A stretch of 64,000 nucleotides of DNA from Casuarina equisetifolia (GCA_028551475.1 CM052359.1:23623583-23687582); one strand, 5' to 3'. Positions 13,901-27,745 are shown, numbered from the stretch's first letter. The notes: a model not told the origin generated them from the letters alone. Numbers and translations: made by a program.

Positions 13901-16900
13901 TTGCAAGAAGGAAACATGTCAAAAAGCAGGCTCTTCTCTTTTGTGATCTTGAGGGTGCCGTAACAGAAACTTGACGAGTACTAAAGTTGTCCCATAAATG
14001 AAGCTCAATTTTTTATAACATGCTTTTTAACATAAAAGAGTTAGTTACAAACAGAAGTTTGTTTGCTTGATGTGGTTGCAGAAACAATGATTAGTATTCA
14101 GGCAAACGGCAAAGCATTATTAAATCACAGGCATCCAGGGACACATCCAGCATGAGAAATATGTTTAATTAGCAATAAATTAGTGCCTGGGAGCATTTCT
14201 AAAAGACCTGTACCTAGTGTAGAAGCAGGTGACTGAGAATTATATGGTTTTCAACTTCTAAATGTACAGAAAGTGAGCAGCTGAGATGATTTGCATGAGC
14301 AAACTTGTCAGCTTAGGAGGAGAGTGAAAGCAAAAGGCTCTGGCTTGTACAAAGCTACATTGTTATAAGGTGAATGCGGCAGTTGTTGACAGTGGAGGTG
14401 CTTATGACAATTAACAGATTTCACAAAATCCTAGTTTCAAGTGCTGCCAGCGGATACAATGGTTGAGATGAGATGCAGAGAAAGGCGAACTTCAAAACTA
14501 TACCCTCTACAGGTCAATGCAGGGTGACAGAACAAGACCGGGAAGTCTATCTTTTTATCTAGTGCAAACTAAGGCAGCCATGAATTGAGGCAGCTTTCGA
14601 GAAGTTCCACAATTTATGGTAGCACATTGTTTAGCCAAATGTAATTAAGCTATATATTTAATCAATTCCTGAAAAATTTATGAAACTGAAACAAGATATT
14701 TATGGATCTTTAGATACAAAATATTTCAGTCCTAAATCAAAACAATTAATGGAAACATGAAAAGTGTCTGCACATCTCCGATCTTATCAGAGGTTCCCTT
14801 AGGGACCAAAATAATAAATCTCATTATCAGTTTTACCAGAAACTACAGCTCTTGCCTAAACAGTGCCACAGCAAATATTCCAATGATATTAAAAGAAGGA
14901 TAATAAAGAAAGTAGTCACCATCTTAAGCTTCCGTAATTCTTTCCGAGCAACTCTTGCTCTCCATGCACACTGTGTTGTAATTGCTGCTTTCTTTGTCTT
15001 TGTATAATGTAGCCGTGCCAGGTATTGGCGACACTGGCTCTGCAGTACAGAAACCAAAAATTATTACCAGTTTGCAAGGAGGAATTAATATATGAATTTC
15101 AGCTACACGGAGCAAAACAGTGAAGTCATGACAGTTACGTCACTGCTCCTTTGGAGATGTTGATATTTCAAGAAGCTATGTCAACATTCATTAGAAAATA
15201 ATAAATAAAGAGAGAAAATAAAAAGTATACTTAAGAATCCTATGAATACGGAAATCCATTTTGTTAAAAGAGATTTTATACCTGCAGAATAATTGCAGCT
15301 TTAGTCTGCCTTCTGAAGCGTAGTGCAATACGAGCAGCCATTCCGCGCAATCCTTTCTGAATAGAAATAGCAGAGGAACACAATTCCTTGTAAGCTTTCT
15401 TAGCAAGGTACATCCTCAAGTCCCTCTGGATCATTCGAGAGGAAGCTTCTCTTCTCATGCCCTCATAGGTTTGCCGAGCAAGTTGTCCTGTACTCAGTAT
15501 ACACAAAAGCTATCAAGAAGCATATACAAGTCTCAATGTCTCAGCACTAGGACTAAAAGTTATAACCTTAAAGATCAGGATCTCAAACGACATCAAGAAC
15601 AAAAATTTAAATACCTCGGCATGCAGCTTGAATTTGTATAACAGATCGACGAAGCAATACAAAACTTTTACGACCCAAATAAGAACGGACTTTTCTCTGA
15701 ATAATGCCAGCTGACCTTCCTAAGACCTCAGTCCTATGGGCATCTAGTTCTGCCATCTGACCAGCCCTAAGGAAAACTTTCGTTTTACCAATCTACAACA
15801 ACAAACAGGAACATAACATCACAAACGCTATCCACAAAAGAAATATATAGCAGGTGAGAAAGCAGCATTTTACAAAAGAAAAGATCTACATTAGAGAGTA
15901 AAAAACTAACCTAGACACCTCTCAAAGAAGTAGACCCCAAACATCAACCCCCCCTTGGGACACACACACACAAAAAAAAAAAAAAACAAAAAACAAAAGG
16001 AGAGAATGAAGGAGGCAACTATTTGATTGTAATCTCACTAGAAATCAAAGAACAGGCATCTACAATTTATTCTATGATGAACAATCACCAACCTTCCACC
16101 ATTCCTTGAACTCACAAGATAAAAGAGATACCAATTAAAGAACAATTTAGTTGACCACCTATGATAAATCAGATTTCTATTGTGTTCCCTTCTTCCTGAA
16201 AATCCTTTAAAAGTGGAGATACAATTAAAGGATATTTTAGTTCACCACCTATGATAAATGAGATTTTTGTTGTACTTCCTTATTCCTGGAAATCCTTTTA
16301 ATTTCACCCACCAATAGATTGTCGTGCTAGATTTTTATTTGTCTCTCGGTTATGAGGATACTCACTTTTGTTTCTCCAAGCCTCTCACATAGTTGTATAT
16401 AGAAAAAAAAAGGATACAAATTTTCTTTTATGTTGGACAATTCAGAAATGATCTACAAGCTTTTTAAGTGATCGGCAACTAATACTCATTACAAAATTAT
16501 CAATGAGGAACAACACACCATAGAAACAGAAAAAGTTACTAATAACCCAAATTTATCATGGTGAAGAAAAATGAGAGGGTCAGATTGGAGTATACATTTC
16601 CATCATATTTTGGTAAAGGCGTAAAGTAGGAAATGTGGAATTTTCCTCATTCCTCAGGTAAAATGTTCACTTCTAGTTTTCTACAACTTCAAATATAGAG
16701 CTCTTCTTTAATGAAGTAATTCTTCAGACAAAGATAAAAGATGCTAATTATCCCACTTCACCTAAAAATCCACACCTAATACCGATGGAGAATGGGAAAC
16801 ATTTTGCTGGAAGATGCATCTCATCAAAACAAAAACAGAGTGATCAAACTTTTAAGTACATTTCACAACAAATAAAGCTGCAGAAAAAGAACGAACTAGA

Positions 16901-19900
16901 TCCAGAACTCAGGATAAGAGTATTTTTGAAACCTAGCCTGGCAGTAAAGTAGCGTCAATCTCTTTACACTGCAAAATACAAATACCATAAATAACCAACC
17001 AAACCATGTCATGCCAACACACATTCTAGCGTCTCCACTAAGCACAGAAATCCAAACCTTCGCAACCAAACCATGATGTACTTGGCAAAAAAGTTGTAAT
17101 GTTTTTCCATTTGCAAGGCAACACAAGTCACATACAAGCTAACCCACATAGTTTAGATCTTTGTGTTTACTGCAGGAGGTGAGGCTTGCAGTTAGGGTTG
17201 GCAGGGGAGAGAGAGGGAAGAGGGTGAGGAGGGAGAACAAGTAAACATCTAGTCAACCAGAAATAAGTTGGCAATAGCAGTGGCTGCTTTTTTTTCTAAT
17301 TCCACAAATGTTGGCATCAGAAGCACATATCAAATTTGCATAAGATTAAGACAAATAACATGTATGATGTTCCACTAATAAAATTATGGATAAGAATACC
17401 GAAGCAAACAAATCCAGTTCACACAGTGGACATGTGAAACTAAAGAATTGCACCATACATGGATACAGAGTAAAATCTTAAGTTTCTAGAGTTCCTTATA
17501 GTTTCTTAAGAAGCCGGCACCATTACTCAAGAGACCCAGGAAAAACAAGTATTATACTCCCGCATTATTTTTGCAACACTTTAGTAAAACGATCTTGGAT
17601 GGGCTATAATGATGTTAATGCATTCATTCTCCAAAACATATAAGCGTATTAGATTAGGAGATAATGTACAACCAGTAATAGAGATAGAATTATAATAGAG
17701 CCCTATTCTATGAAGTAAACCTGATCATCGTCAAACAATTACCTGATAGCCTTCGAGTCCAATCTTTTCTAAAAGCCTCTTGCAAGCAACGATCTCATCA
17801 GAGCTGGTATTATATATTGCAGAAATGAGTCAGGACATACAATGTTCAGGCAAAACATCTGACAGCAAAAAGAAATGATCAAAATACCTCCCATCCAAAA
17901 CTCCAGGTGCAAGGAGACCAAATCTGTCCACAAATTCAGCGAAGGGCTTTCTAGTGGGATATCCAGCACAACTTATCCTAATTGCCTCCATGACTCCCTG
18001 AAATAAGAAACATATATGTATAAACCCAACTAAAATGCAATAAATTTTAATCACCATACAAAAAATACTCATGTCAATAAATAAGATGGCAAAATTCTTA
18101 CCCCACAACGAAGTTGTTGCAGTACATTTTTACCCTCAAAGATTGATGGCTTAAGAAGATTATTGGGTTTTACACAGCGAATGTAATGCGGCTCAGTTGA
18201 ACTAAGAGTTTCAAGCAATTGTTGCAATTGTTGCTGCATAACATGAAAAAGAGTACTTTACAACCCACCAGATAGAAGAAAAAAGGTGAATTTCCCCTTA
18301 ACAGAAAGGAAAACTATATGACCTTAAACCGCGAACCAATTGAAGAGAACTTTGATGATTTGGATGAATCCTCAGCAGAAGGAGGAAATAAAGCTGCCAC
18401 AAAGGAGCATTTGGAAGCACTCAGCAGTGCCTGATGTTCAGCAACAACATAGTCTTTGTTCTTGTCCAGGAACAATTCAGTTTGATAAGTGACCTGAAAA
18501 TCACATCAAAGTTTTCAATGCATGTATTTTAATTCTTAAGTCCAAATTGCAGTGGCCTATACATCACTATGAAGAAAAGCAAGATAATCTTACTTACATC
18601 ACCAGCATAATGGCAAATGGTGAAGTCACTGCGTGCTAGTTTTGGCTTGCTGAATCGTTTATGATTTTTGAATGTCTGATACAGCTTTTGGGCAAATGTT
18701 TCATGTGTTGACCTCGGAAACATGCTGCAGAACACAGGACTCAGCTATCTCACAACCAAATAGTGCATTCAATGAATTTTGTTTTGCACTATAGAATTCA
18801 ATATAGTGCAGTGCTTACCAAGCTTCATCCAGAAGAGCAATTATTCCACCAGGTTTCTGAAAATTCATCAATGAAGATAAAAAAAATATCAAAAGGTATG
18901 AATAAAATAAAATGAAAACGAAAGATAGACAGGTGCAGAGACAGAGATTCAAATTGAACACCCCATGACCACAATGATTTAACTGTTAAATGTTGTTTCG
19001 CTTAACTAAAGAGAAACATTAATTAAACTACATTTTTGCTGGGGAGAATATGAAGAAACCACTAGCATATCAGCAACGTAAGTTATTAACCAAAACAAAA
19101 TAGAAGCCAATGGAAGCAATGTAAGTTATCCTGGAGTGAAATCTGAAATTATAAGCCCCTAAAATGAAAAAGAAAAAAGAAAAAACTCCTCCAACGTTTG
19201 GCAAAGCCAGCTACGTACAAAAAACAGTAATCTAATGCCTCAGCGACAACACACTAAGTTCAGTTAAATTTTGAAGAAAACAAATCAAGGCATATATAAG
19301 ATATCTCATTTTCCTCTACCAGCCTCTTCCTCCTACCCACTTCTTGAGCATCTATCCCGCCTCCCACTTAACTACTCTTCTCCAGCACCCCTCACTTCTC
19401 CCACCAGTATTCGAGGACTTTTCCTTCTGCTTAATGGTATTCTTTGCATCTTTGAGATATCATTTCATACAAACACAGAGCACAGAGTGCAGTATGGCAG
19501 TACTTATAATTTGCGTCATTACATAGAACACTAGCGCAGGAATCAGTCATAAGATAGCAAAAGTCATAGCATTCTGCCTCAAGCATACTGCTAAAACTAA
19601 AAACAGCCTCAAACAAACTACTAGGGGTCAAATACCTGAATTCTTTTTTAACATTCTAGTCTAAAAATTGTCTATATTGTACATAACTACATTTTAAGTG
19701 GGCTGTTTAACTAGCTCAATCCCCTTTCTTCAAGCCTTCAAATAAGTCTTGAAGACAGGACACGGTACACAAAATCAATAGACTTGGAATAAATGAAAAG
19801 TTAATTACCACAACATCCAAAGACCAGATGTTCAGAACCAAGGATGAAACTCTGTTTCTGTTGCATGCCTCACACACTTTTCAGAGAAACCAACAAGATA

Positions 19901-22900
19901 GAGAAGTTAAAACACATTCAATCAAGAAGAATTCACGTTGGCAGAAATCAATATGCAGCAAGTTCTTCCTTCTTCCCTTTTTTGCCTTTCAGAAAGTGAT
20001 AATTCATAAGAAAATAGAACAACCTTGCAGTATAAGAGAGAAAAACCAACATACAAAGAGAGATATGATTGATAGGACAAATCCAATTGGAAACTAAACA
20101 AATCTTATCCATTTTAGACACAAACCTTTTCAATGAGATCAAGAATATCCTGATTATCAACAAACTCTATGTAACTCCAATCAATTTCTTCTTTTGTGTA
20201 TTCTTCTTGCTCCATTTTGAAAACGTGCTGCCAACAAGATATTTGTCATTATAAATTATGCAATTAATATATAGTTACTCTATCTACGAAAACAAATCCC
20301 ATAAATTCTTCATAGAATACCTGATTAAAATGCTGTTGAAGCTTTTCATTTGTGAGATTAATGCAAAATTGCTCAAAGCTGCAAAAGTGCACACACGGAC
20401 AAAACTATGCATGAGATAGAAGCATACAAGAAGCATCTAAAGCAATACCTGTTAATCCAGTCTCAACAAATTAACATTTTAGTTCCTGCAAAGGCTTCCT
20501 GTCTACTAAGGAAATTAGTGCAAGAAGGACATTGATAGTTATAGTCTAGCAAGTCATTACTTTGGTTCCCTTTGGTATTATCCTTAGCATGAAGGCCACA
20601 AACTCAACTTGCACATTTATAAGACTAAAAGTTGGATGTATGTAAGTTTTCCCTTTTCTTTCATACACAGAACCCCACGTCCAGAAAGAAGACCAAGACT
20701 GGACATTAACCACCATCAAACAGAACCTTTTGCTTTCACCTTCATAGCTAGCTGCCCTGGAAATTACTGTGATGTTACCACCAAAGCTCAGTGGCATTTT
20801 AAATTACGGTCATTTTACTGCCGAGTCAACCAAAAGATTACTTTAACAGAACCCAATTAGTGGTTGCCACAAACAGATAGGCAATGCAAGGAGCTTAGAA
20901 TTTACATGGAAGGCAACTCATCCTACCCATTCCGGTGACAAATAAATGAAAGAATTAAACATATGACTAGCACATGGAACTTCTATGTAGATGCTCAAAC
21001 CCCCCATACTAACATGCCTCATGCATCGTAATATCCTTTGACATCCTCAAAAGATATAAGAGATAAGTAAGACAACATATTAAAGTACTGAAATGATGGG
21101 CAGGTGATGAGTAGAAGGGCATGGCTGAGGATTGATAACAAAAGCTACCAAGAAAGAAACATCGAAAATTACTAACAATTATAGGAGAATGCAACTTTAA
21201 GTTAACTGTATCTTTATCAGTTGGAGAGTGAAACATAATAAATTACTGGTTGAAAAGAGCTTCAGTCACCTATACAACCTTGAGACAAAAGAACAACCTT
21301 CCGTTGACTTCACAAAGAGAGACTAATCTATGTCAATAATAAAAAGATAAGGCATACCAGTCAAGCACCTGTTTGTCTTGAAACTCTCAAAACCATATAT
21401 ATCCAGCACCCCAATTAAGGACTTTGACTCGGGGTCTTGACCAATTGAGTTATTAATCTTATCCACAAGCCTGTATAACCAAGAAGGGAAATTTACAGCC
21501 AAAATTAGCAAAGTAATTGGAAACCTTAAGAAAGACTTTACCAAATAATCTTGTCAAACTCTTCAAAAAATATCTTACCAGTCAAACAACCTCGCATAGA
21601 CAGTTTTAGCCAAAGCATCTCTACTGACAGCTGCAGATTCTGGATCCAGACATTTTGTGATGGTTTCATCACGGGTTACAATTACACGTTGGCAAAGAGA
21701 ACTTTCCAGTGCCTTTGCATCACACCTGAAAAAAAGTTTACGAAGTGTTACGCCACACTTTCTTCTCTAATGATGAAACCTGTGCCACAAACTTATTGAG
21801 CAGTGCATCTTTTCAATGTGTTAATGGCTGTCAATGAAATTGCTTAGTTACATGAAAAGCTCAGCAGCAGTTCTTAGATGGAACAAAGATTTTTCATCTT
21901 TGGGTACAGATGAGTCTGCTTCCTTTCCTTTTGCAAATTCAATGTTCCCAAGATGCAGAATTGCCGCAACAACTCGAAATATTGCATCCTGAAAAAGGAT
22001 AAGAAAAAGGAAATACAAGAATTTCAGGTAGCAGTTACACTTGAAGGTTCTTAATCCAACTGAACCAATTCTATGTGGAATACCTGCTCACTAGCACTTA
22101 TTCCAACAACATCCATTGCCCTTCTTGTTGCCTTGTATTCCTTTGAATCATCAAGCCCATCCAATTCATAACAATTTGATTGATTGAGATAATGAAATGT
22201 TCTAGGGTTTCCCAATTTGTATCTCTGAACATCCTGTCAAATGTGTAAGAAGCGTAAAAATAAGACTTGTCTCCAAGCTATAAAAAAAAAATAGTCAGTG
22301 CTTTGCACATGTAAGATAGAAATGCCTGACTCATTCTTGCTTCTCTTCAAAAGAATATTTATTCTTTAAAAAAAAAAAACTAGAAATGAAAATTACATTT
22401 CTCAAGTTTTTACTCAAATTCTGTTGACTGACGATTTTTACCAAAACATCATTCATGTTTTTAGCAAACATAATTCATCATTCATTCAGATTTCCTCTCC
22501 TAATATGAATTACCTAGCAAAAGAATAAAAGGAAAAACTCTCTGATATCAAGTTATGTTGTAAGCCTAAACAATGAAACTGGAATGTGGAAGAGAAGAAT
22601 AAGATTCATTCTGCTAGATGAAGCAGTGGAGTGCTCACTCTAGAGGGTAAAAAAATCAAGAGAAAACAAACTCACAAAAGCTTGATGCAAATTTCCAGAT
22701 TCCAAGACCAAAGATGGGTAAATTTTCAAATGGAACTTAGGACAGCCTAATTTCACCGCAAAAAATTCAGAGTCTTCTACATGTAAACTAAGGAAATACT
22801 ATGTCGCAAAACACTTGAGAGAGGGACATAAAAATGGAGCTTGGGATTTCTTTTATTACTGGGTTTGCATATAACAGGTATCCCTTTCATCAAGAAAAGA

Positions 22901-25900
22901 AAAAAGGTCCATGAAAATTACAAAATTATACCACAAACCTATGACGACTTATGTTCAAAGAACATACCCTTATAATATAACCCAAAAAAAATTCAGTGAC
23001 TTGACTGCCAGGGATTTTTATATCCCAATTCTAAATTCCATCAAAAGTTACCCAATTCTTCCCTTCATAGAAAAGGGAAAACACAAAACAAGCACAAAGG
23101 AAGTTGAGAAGCTGAGAGCTGCATTGAATTAGAACAATGCTTACTTCAAACTCTAAGGGAACTGAAGCAGGCTGATCACACAAGCAGTAAGCAGCCAAGG
23201 TGTGATTTGACCAAAAGTAAACTTTTCACACGTCAAGAGCTGTAAGATAAAGATGGAGGGAGAGAGAGAGAAAGAAAGAGAGTATCATCGTCCACTCCAC
23301 AAGCCCTTCTTTGGCCAGTTGACAAGATTGTAGGCAAATATTGTCCATCGGATGACAAAAAAGTAAAAAGAACAAACAATCCACCCATATGTTTCCTGAT
23401 TCTTCAATGAAGCCAGTTCGAGGAAGACAGTAAAGAACCATTACCTCGGGTGGTGCGGCACAAAGCATGTAGAAACAGTGATAATTTCTCTCAGGATCAG
23501 ACAGCTGGCAGACACGTGACCTTTCAAGCAAATAAGTTCTGATGGCAGCTCCTGAAATTCTCCCCTTCTTGTCAAACTGGATCTCCACAAACTTACCAAA
23601 TCGACTGCAATACTAATAACATTCAGGTAAGGATGGAAACTTACCAAAAGGATTGTATTACATTAATTTGAAAATATAGAAGCAAGAATATTTTTTATAA
23701 AAGGTCATCTGACCTTGAATTATTGTTTCGAACAGTCTTGGCATTGCCAAATGCTTCCAGAACAGGATTGGACTGGAAATAAGAGAAAAACACAACAAAA
23801 GCATGTTTAGTATAGGTGACCGCCACAGAACCTGTAAGAAAAATTCTGGCCAAGAATTAAGAAATTCGAGATTAGATCTTTTTTCATAAAACTAAAATTA
23901 TTTAATTAGAATAATTCCACAACAGATCTTACTGCTGCTTGTACCAGTTTGCAACACAACTTATATTCTCTAAATATTTACCTCCAGGACTTGCTGCTCA
24001 ACAGTCCTTCCTTCAGAAACTCCAGCTCTCCCTCCCATGTAAGCAAGATAAGCCATGAGTAATTTTGTGCTTTCTGTTTTACCAGCCCCACTCTCACCAC
24101 TAACCAATATCGATTGACTTATTCCCTCATTAATCATAAGTCTGCATCCACACAAATACCATTTCACATGCATCAGACAGGTAGAGAGGTAACGTAAAGA
24201 CTTCATGAGAAAGCTAAAAAAGTACCGGTATGCAGCATCTGCTACAGCAAAAGGGTGTGGACTCAGCTCACCGAAGGCTGCCCCTTTATATTGTGCCATC
24301 ATATGACTATCATAGAGATGAGGTAGTCTTCGAAATGGATTTACAGCGATCAATATATTCCCCGTGTAAGTCTGACATCACCAGTAAGTGTATTAACTTT
24401 AGAATATGCTGACGATGTAAAGATGTCCACCAACACCCATCAAATGTAATTATTGGATCAAGCATGGACACAGATCACTTATCAACCACCCATCTACTAA
24501 CCTTCCCACTTATGACAGTGCCCACTCAAAAGAAAAAAGGGAGAAAGAAAAGGGCAATCAACGATGGAATAGCTTTTTTTTGTAGCAAATCTTTAAATGA
24601 AAGCCTATTTCAAATACTCACATATATCTCATTGATATCATATCTTGATCTTAGATTATCGAGGACTCCTGGTTCATGCAAATAAGCCAGCTTTGTCATG
24701 TCATCCACTCCACATGGTGGGGCCTCCGGGTCTTTGGGATAAACATTGGAAGCTTTAACAACAACCTGCAGTTTTCCACATAAATAATGGTTAAGCAAAA
24801 GCAGCATACATGAGCAAGATAAAAACAAAAAATTAAAAAAGCACTTAGTGAGCCTTTAAGGGAAAATTCAATCCCAGAACTTGTTAGATTTAGACATATA
24901 TAAATTACAACAGCAAAAGATGGAGGATTACTACCAACACATGACAAAATTAGCATAAGTGATATGGACAGAAAAAATGCCAATAAGTATTTGCAAGCAC
25001 TCACTGTCTTCCCTGAAGAGCAGAGAACTTTAATTTCTTCACCATGAACCTCCACAACTTCACCATCTAACCAAGCCTCATCAGGATCCTCCACCCATAC
25101 ATGCGCTCCAACCGCAGGACTAAAAGAAGCAGCCTGGAAAGGAAAGAGTGTCAAAGCCAAACATATCAAGTTGCATGGCTATATTTACCCTTGGACAAGA
25201 TTCACGGATCGTCATGCATGCAAACAGGCACAAGCAATCATCTAAAACCGCAATGGCCAAGAAGCTAGGCTTATGTACTTTCTCATTCTCAATGATACAA
25301 AAGAGAGAGAGAGAGAGAAAAAGAGAGTTCGTACGCATAATCTCAGAAGAGATGAACAAACAAAATGCCAATTCATATGGTAAAAAGATACCAACTCCAT
25401 CAGAAAGGCCTTTGATCTACTTAAATTTGTTTCAGGACATTAACATCCTCCTATCTCTGGTACAAATTACACTACAGATAAGACAGCCTCACAAGGTATT
25501 AAAGCAAGTGTACAAGGCCAGAACTGACAGTTAACACCTCTATCAAATTTTTACTGTTTTGCTTGACCGTAATTGTCTTTCTCTTATAGTGAAATTCAGA
25601 AAATGGAATTTAAATTCATTTCCAAGTTTATTGATATCATTTTGTAACTAAATCTTTTATTGGCATATATCATCATATGGAATACAAACCTCTAACTCGA
25701 GTTCCATGCAACGTTGCTCAAACTATGTTATTGCATCAATAGTGACCCACAGAAAGAGCGGTTGTGAACAAAAAGTAAGAAAACAAAATTCAGTAATTAA
25801 GTCGAAAGTTTTTTAGGCAGATCTTATAGAGTACAATAAAACTTCAAAAAATTGATACTGCCCATAAAACAAACAAATCATGAACAAAAAGAGACTGAAT

Positions 25901-26849
25901 AAATTTTAACGGGTCTTTTGATAAACCAAAACAGAACTTATCTGAAAAAGAAGGTACAAAGGACATCTTCACCCACGGAAATATGCTTGTCAAACTAACC
26001 AGTATCCTCAGGATATAACAATAGTTGACAGTAAAAGCTAGCAGCTTAATTGACTAATGCAGTAAAGACTGCTTAAACTGAATCTGATATTCTTATCTCA
26101 ACAATAACAACTGAGTTTCTAAAAGAGTGGTGACTGAGGTTGAGGCTCTCCGTAAGTGAATTGACTACTTACGCAGATATAATGGTGAAACTGTATCTGG
26201 CTGCACATAATTAATATAGGACTGGTATATAGAATTTTGAAAATAAATTGACAAAACATAGAAGAATGCGGATTACTCCAAGACCAAACTGCAGACTGAA
26301 TTCAAATCCATTAGAATGAAAAGCAACCAAGTGTATAGTGGAGTCCAGGTAGTCAAACACAACCTTGTTCCAAGTTACCGACGGGATTAGATAAGGTCAT
26401 GAATAGATTCCCATCCCTCACTACCCACTTTTGAGAACCCGCCAGCACAAAGCAACAGAGACATTCAGTTTTTAAAGATGGCCTTTTTAACCCAAATCCT
26501 TCCTTTCAATCCCATCTCTCCCTTGAAAGATCTCTAGCGACACGGTAAAACACTTGAGTTGGACTAGTAAGCTGCTGCTTAGTAAATGAAAATGGGCATT
26601 TAAGTCGACATTAAAAAGGACATCCAAATCTGAATGCAATCGAAACAGGACCCAATGAAAGATTGACAGAAGGCACTCATATGCGTATTTCTGCTTCAAA
26701 CTTGAGCACAGATCAGTCTTAAATCATCAACAACTTTGCATTGAACAACAGAAGACTCAATCGGATTATAACAACCCAGAACTTCAAATACACAAGGAAC
26801 ACAAAAATACAACCAAAATTTTCAAAAGCAGCAGAAAAACACATACCAT
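6293..26849 (-). CDS. Class XI myosin heavy chain
   Basis: This is a plant myosin XI, the actin-based motor that drives organelle movement and cytoplasmic streaming. I joined 39 coding exons into 1,509 codons plus stop with every splice phase closing; the exons are listed in the three entries that follow. Order of domains: N-terminal SH3-like region (about 10-60), motor head with P-loop GESGAGKT at 156-163, switch I around NNNSSRFGK at 210-218 and switch II DIYGFE at 435-440. Then come a neck of IQ repeats (about 735-860), a coiled coil (about 880-1050) and a C-terminal globular tail with DIL domain (about 1109-1509). The size fits the family (roughly 1,500 aa). All motor signatures are intact, so the gene looks functional. 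The family assignment is firm. I do not assign a specific paralogue, because that needs a phylogeny. Confidence 0.96.
11126..15792 (-). other. Myosin XI exons 20-27: converter end, IQ neck, coiled coil
   Basis: Coding exons: 15615-15792, 15282-15487, 14920-15039, 13697-13795, 11915-12127, 11624-11763, 11264-11366, 11126-11170. The first carries the [12 protein letters not shown] end of the motor. The first three together encode repeated IQ-type calmodulin-binding motifs (for example [36 protein letters not shown]). From 13697-13795 onward the protein becomes charged and heptad-like (Glu/Lys/Gln/Leu-rich), which marks the dimerising coiled coil. The last two exons encode a Pro/Thr-containing linker to the globular tail. 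Confidence 0.92.
13031..13110. repeat. Tandem 2 x 40 bp repeat in a myosin intron
   Basis: Copies at 13031-13070 and 13071-13110 differ at only three positions. They sit in the 1.57-kb intron between the exons at 13697-13795 and 11915-12127. This looks like a simple, fairly recent tandem duplication with no sign of function. Confidence 0.85.
16126..16305. repeat. Tandem ~90 bp duplication in a myosin intron
   Basis: Two adjacent copies, about 16126-16216 and 16217-16305, share long words such as ccacctatgataaat and a final aatccttt. They lie in the 1.95-kb intron between exons 17743-17803 and 15615-15792. The copies are diverged, so the duplication is older than the 40-bp one. Confidence 0.75.
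17743..26849 (-). other. Myosin XI exons 1-19: start codon and motor head
   Basis: Coding exons in transcription order: 26847-26849 (ATG only), 25005-25133, 24622-24765, 24226-24371, 23982-24141, 23714-23772, 23445-23604, 22084-22233, 21852-21988, 21579-21725, 21369-21470, 20321-20378, 20126-20227, 18819-18856, 18598-18724, 18323-18493, 18102-18233, 17888-17997, 17743-17803. Boundaries were set by GT..AG sites that keep the frame. The P-loop lies in the exon at 23982-24141, switch I spans the 23714-23772/23445-23604 junction, and switch II is in 21369-21470. The exon at 18102-18233 carries the HYIRCVKPN motor signature. Introns reach 1.2-1.7 kb here (after exons 1, 7 and 13). Confidence 0.93.
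25134..26846 (-). other. Myosin XI first intron (1.7 kb) directly after the ATG
   Basis: The start codon at 26849-26847 is followed at once by a GTATGT donor, and the acceptor cag lies just right of 25133, so codon 2 onward starts in the next exon. The two-residue Ala-Ala start after Met matches myosin XI N-termini. Long first introns near the start codon often carry expression-enhancing signals in plants. No gene is nested in it. A GA microsatellite lies near 25306-25325. Confidence 0.8.
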
Positions 26850-26870
26850 TTCCACAGTGGTTGATTCAGA

Positions 26871-26924
26871 TCAGAAGCTTGTGTTGCTCGTGGATCCACT
26901 TCCTACTCCTTCAGCAACGACCAT
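26871..26924 (-). promoter_or_regulatory. Upstream ORF in the myosin XI leader (17 codons)
   Basis: In the presumed 5' untranslated part of exon 1 an ATG at 26924 opens a frame of 17 codons. It ends at TGA 26871-26873, 21 bases before the real start codon at 26849. Short upstream frames like this can reduce translation of the main product. That the leader reaches this far is an inference, as I cannot see the transcription start. Confidence 0.4.
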
Positions 26925-27449
26925 TCGATTCAGCGACGAGAATCCCTCAACCTCTTCCCCTTCCTTTTACTACAGCTTGTATTGATGTATGCTTCCAAAC
27001 AATCAAAAAAATTGAAAGAAAATGACAGACAACAAAAAATAAATAAAAATAAAAAAATGAGAAAGCTTAAATCCTTCAACAAGCACAAATCTTTTGAAGA
27101 GAGGATTTAAAGCCCCTCCTCCGTTTGTGCTCTCTTTGTTTGTTTGTTTGTTTGCTTGCTTCCCTCCCACACCCTCTTTCGCTTTCGCTCTCGGTCTTAT
27201 TAATAAATCATTCTTGTTTATTAAGAAGATAGTTAAGAAAATGAAAACGCTTCTGTTTGCAGAATTATATCCCGGAACTGCCCTCGATGTTTGGCTCTAA
27301 TTACGGAACTTCAAAGACAACTCGGGACATCGTCAACTGTGCGAGTCGCAAATGTTGTCTGAATCTCGCAAAACTCAAAATGCAAAGGCGGTGAAACTCA
27401 GTCCACGCAACGACGTCGTCAAACCACCTTTTTCTCTCCATTGTTTTCC

Positions 27450-27490
27450 AAAAATAAAAATAAAAATAAAAATAAAAATAAAAATAAAAA
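27450..27490. repeat. (AAAAAT)n microsatellite
   Basis: About seven 6-base units in a row. It is a typical length-variable simple repeat close to the myosin 5' end. Confidence 0.9.
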
Positions 27491-27745
27491 CCAAAAAATT
27501 TAAAACTGGCTAGGCTTTGGTGGGGACTGTCTTCTGGTAATTCTTGTGGGAAACAGTTTTCCACCAACAATTAACCTTTTACCTGCTTTGAAATCACATC
27601 AATGATCATGACAATGTCTGAATCTGAACACTAAAGTTGTTGGGACCTTGTTAACAGTGGTCATATACTGTTGAATGCATGTCAATTTCAAGATTGCAAC
27701 ATGGGAACCTCACAAATGTTATCAACGGCCGATGATTTTTACCTT

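Noticed and set aside
19271-19534. Gene nested in a myosin intron
   Set aside because: A low-complexity pyrimidine-rich frame with no motif, inside a 1.27-kb intron. Chance opening is the better explanation.
23226-23588. 120-codon minus-strand frame
   Set aside because: This is a myosin exon read on into its intron. The splice donor at 23444 gives the real boundary.
24696-25169. 157-codon minus-strand frame
   Set aside because: This joins two myosin exons through an unspliced intron. The GT..AG sites at 25004 and 24766 remove the middle part.
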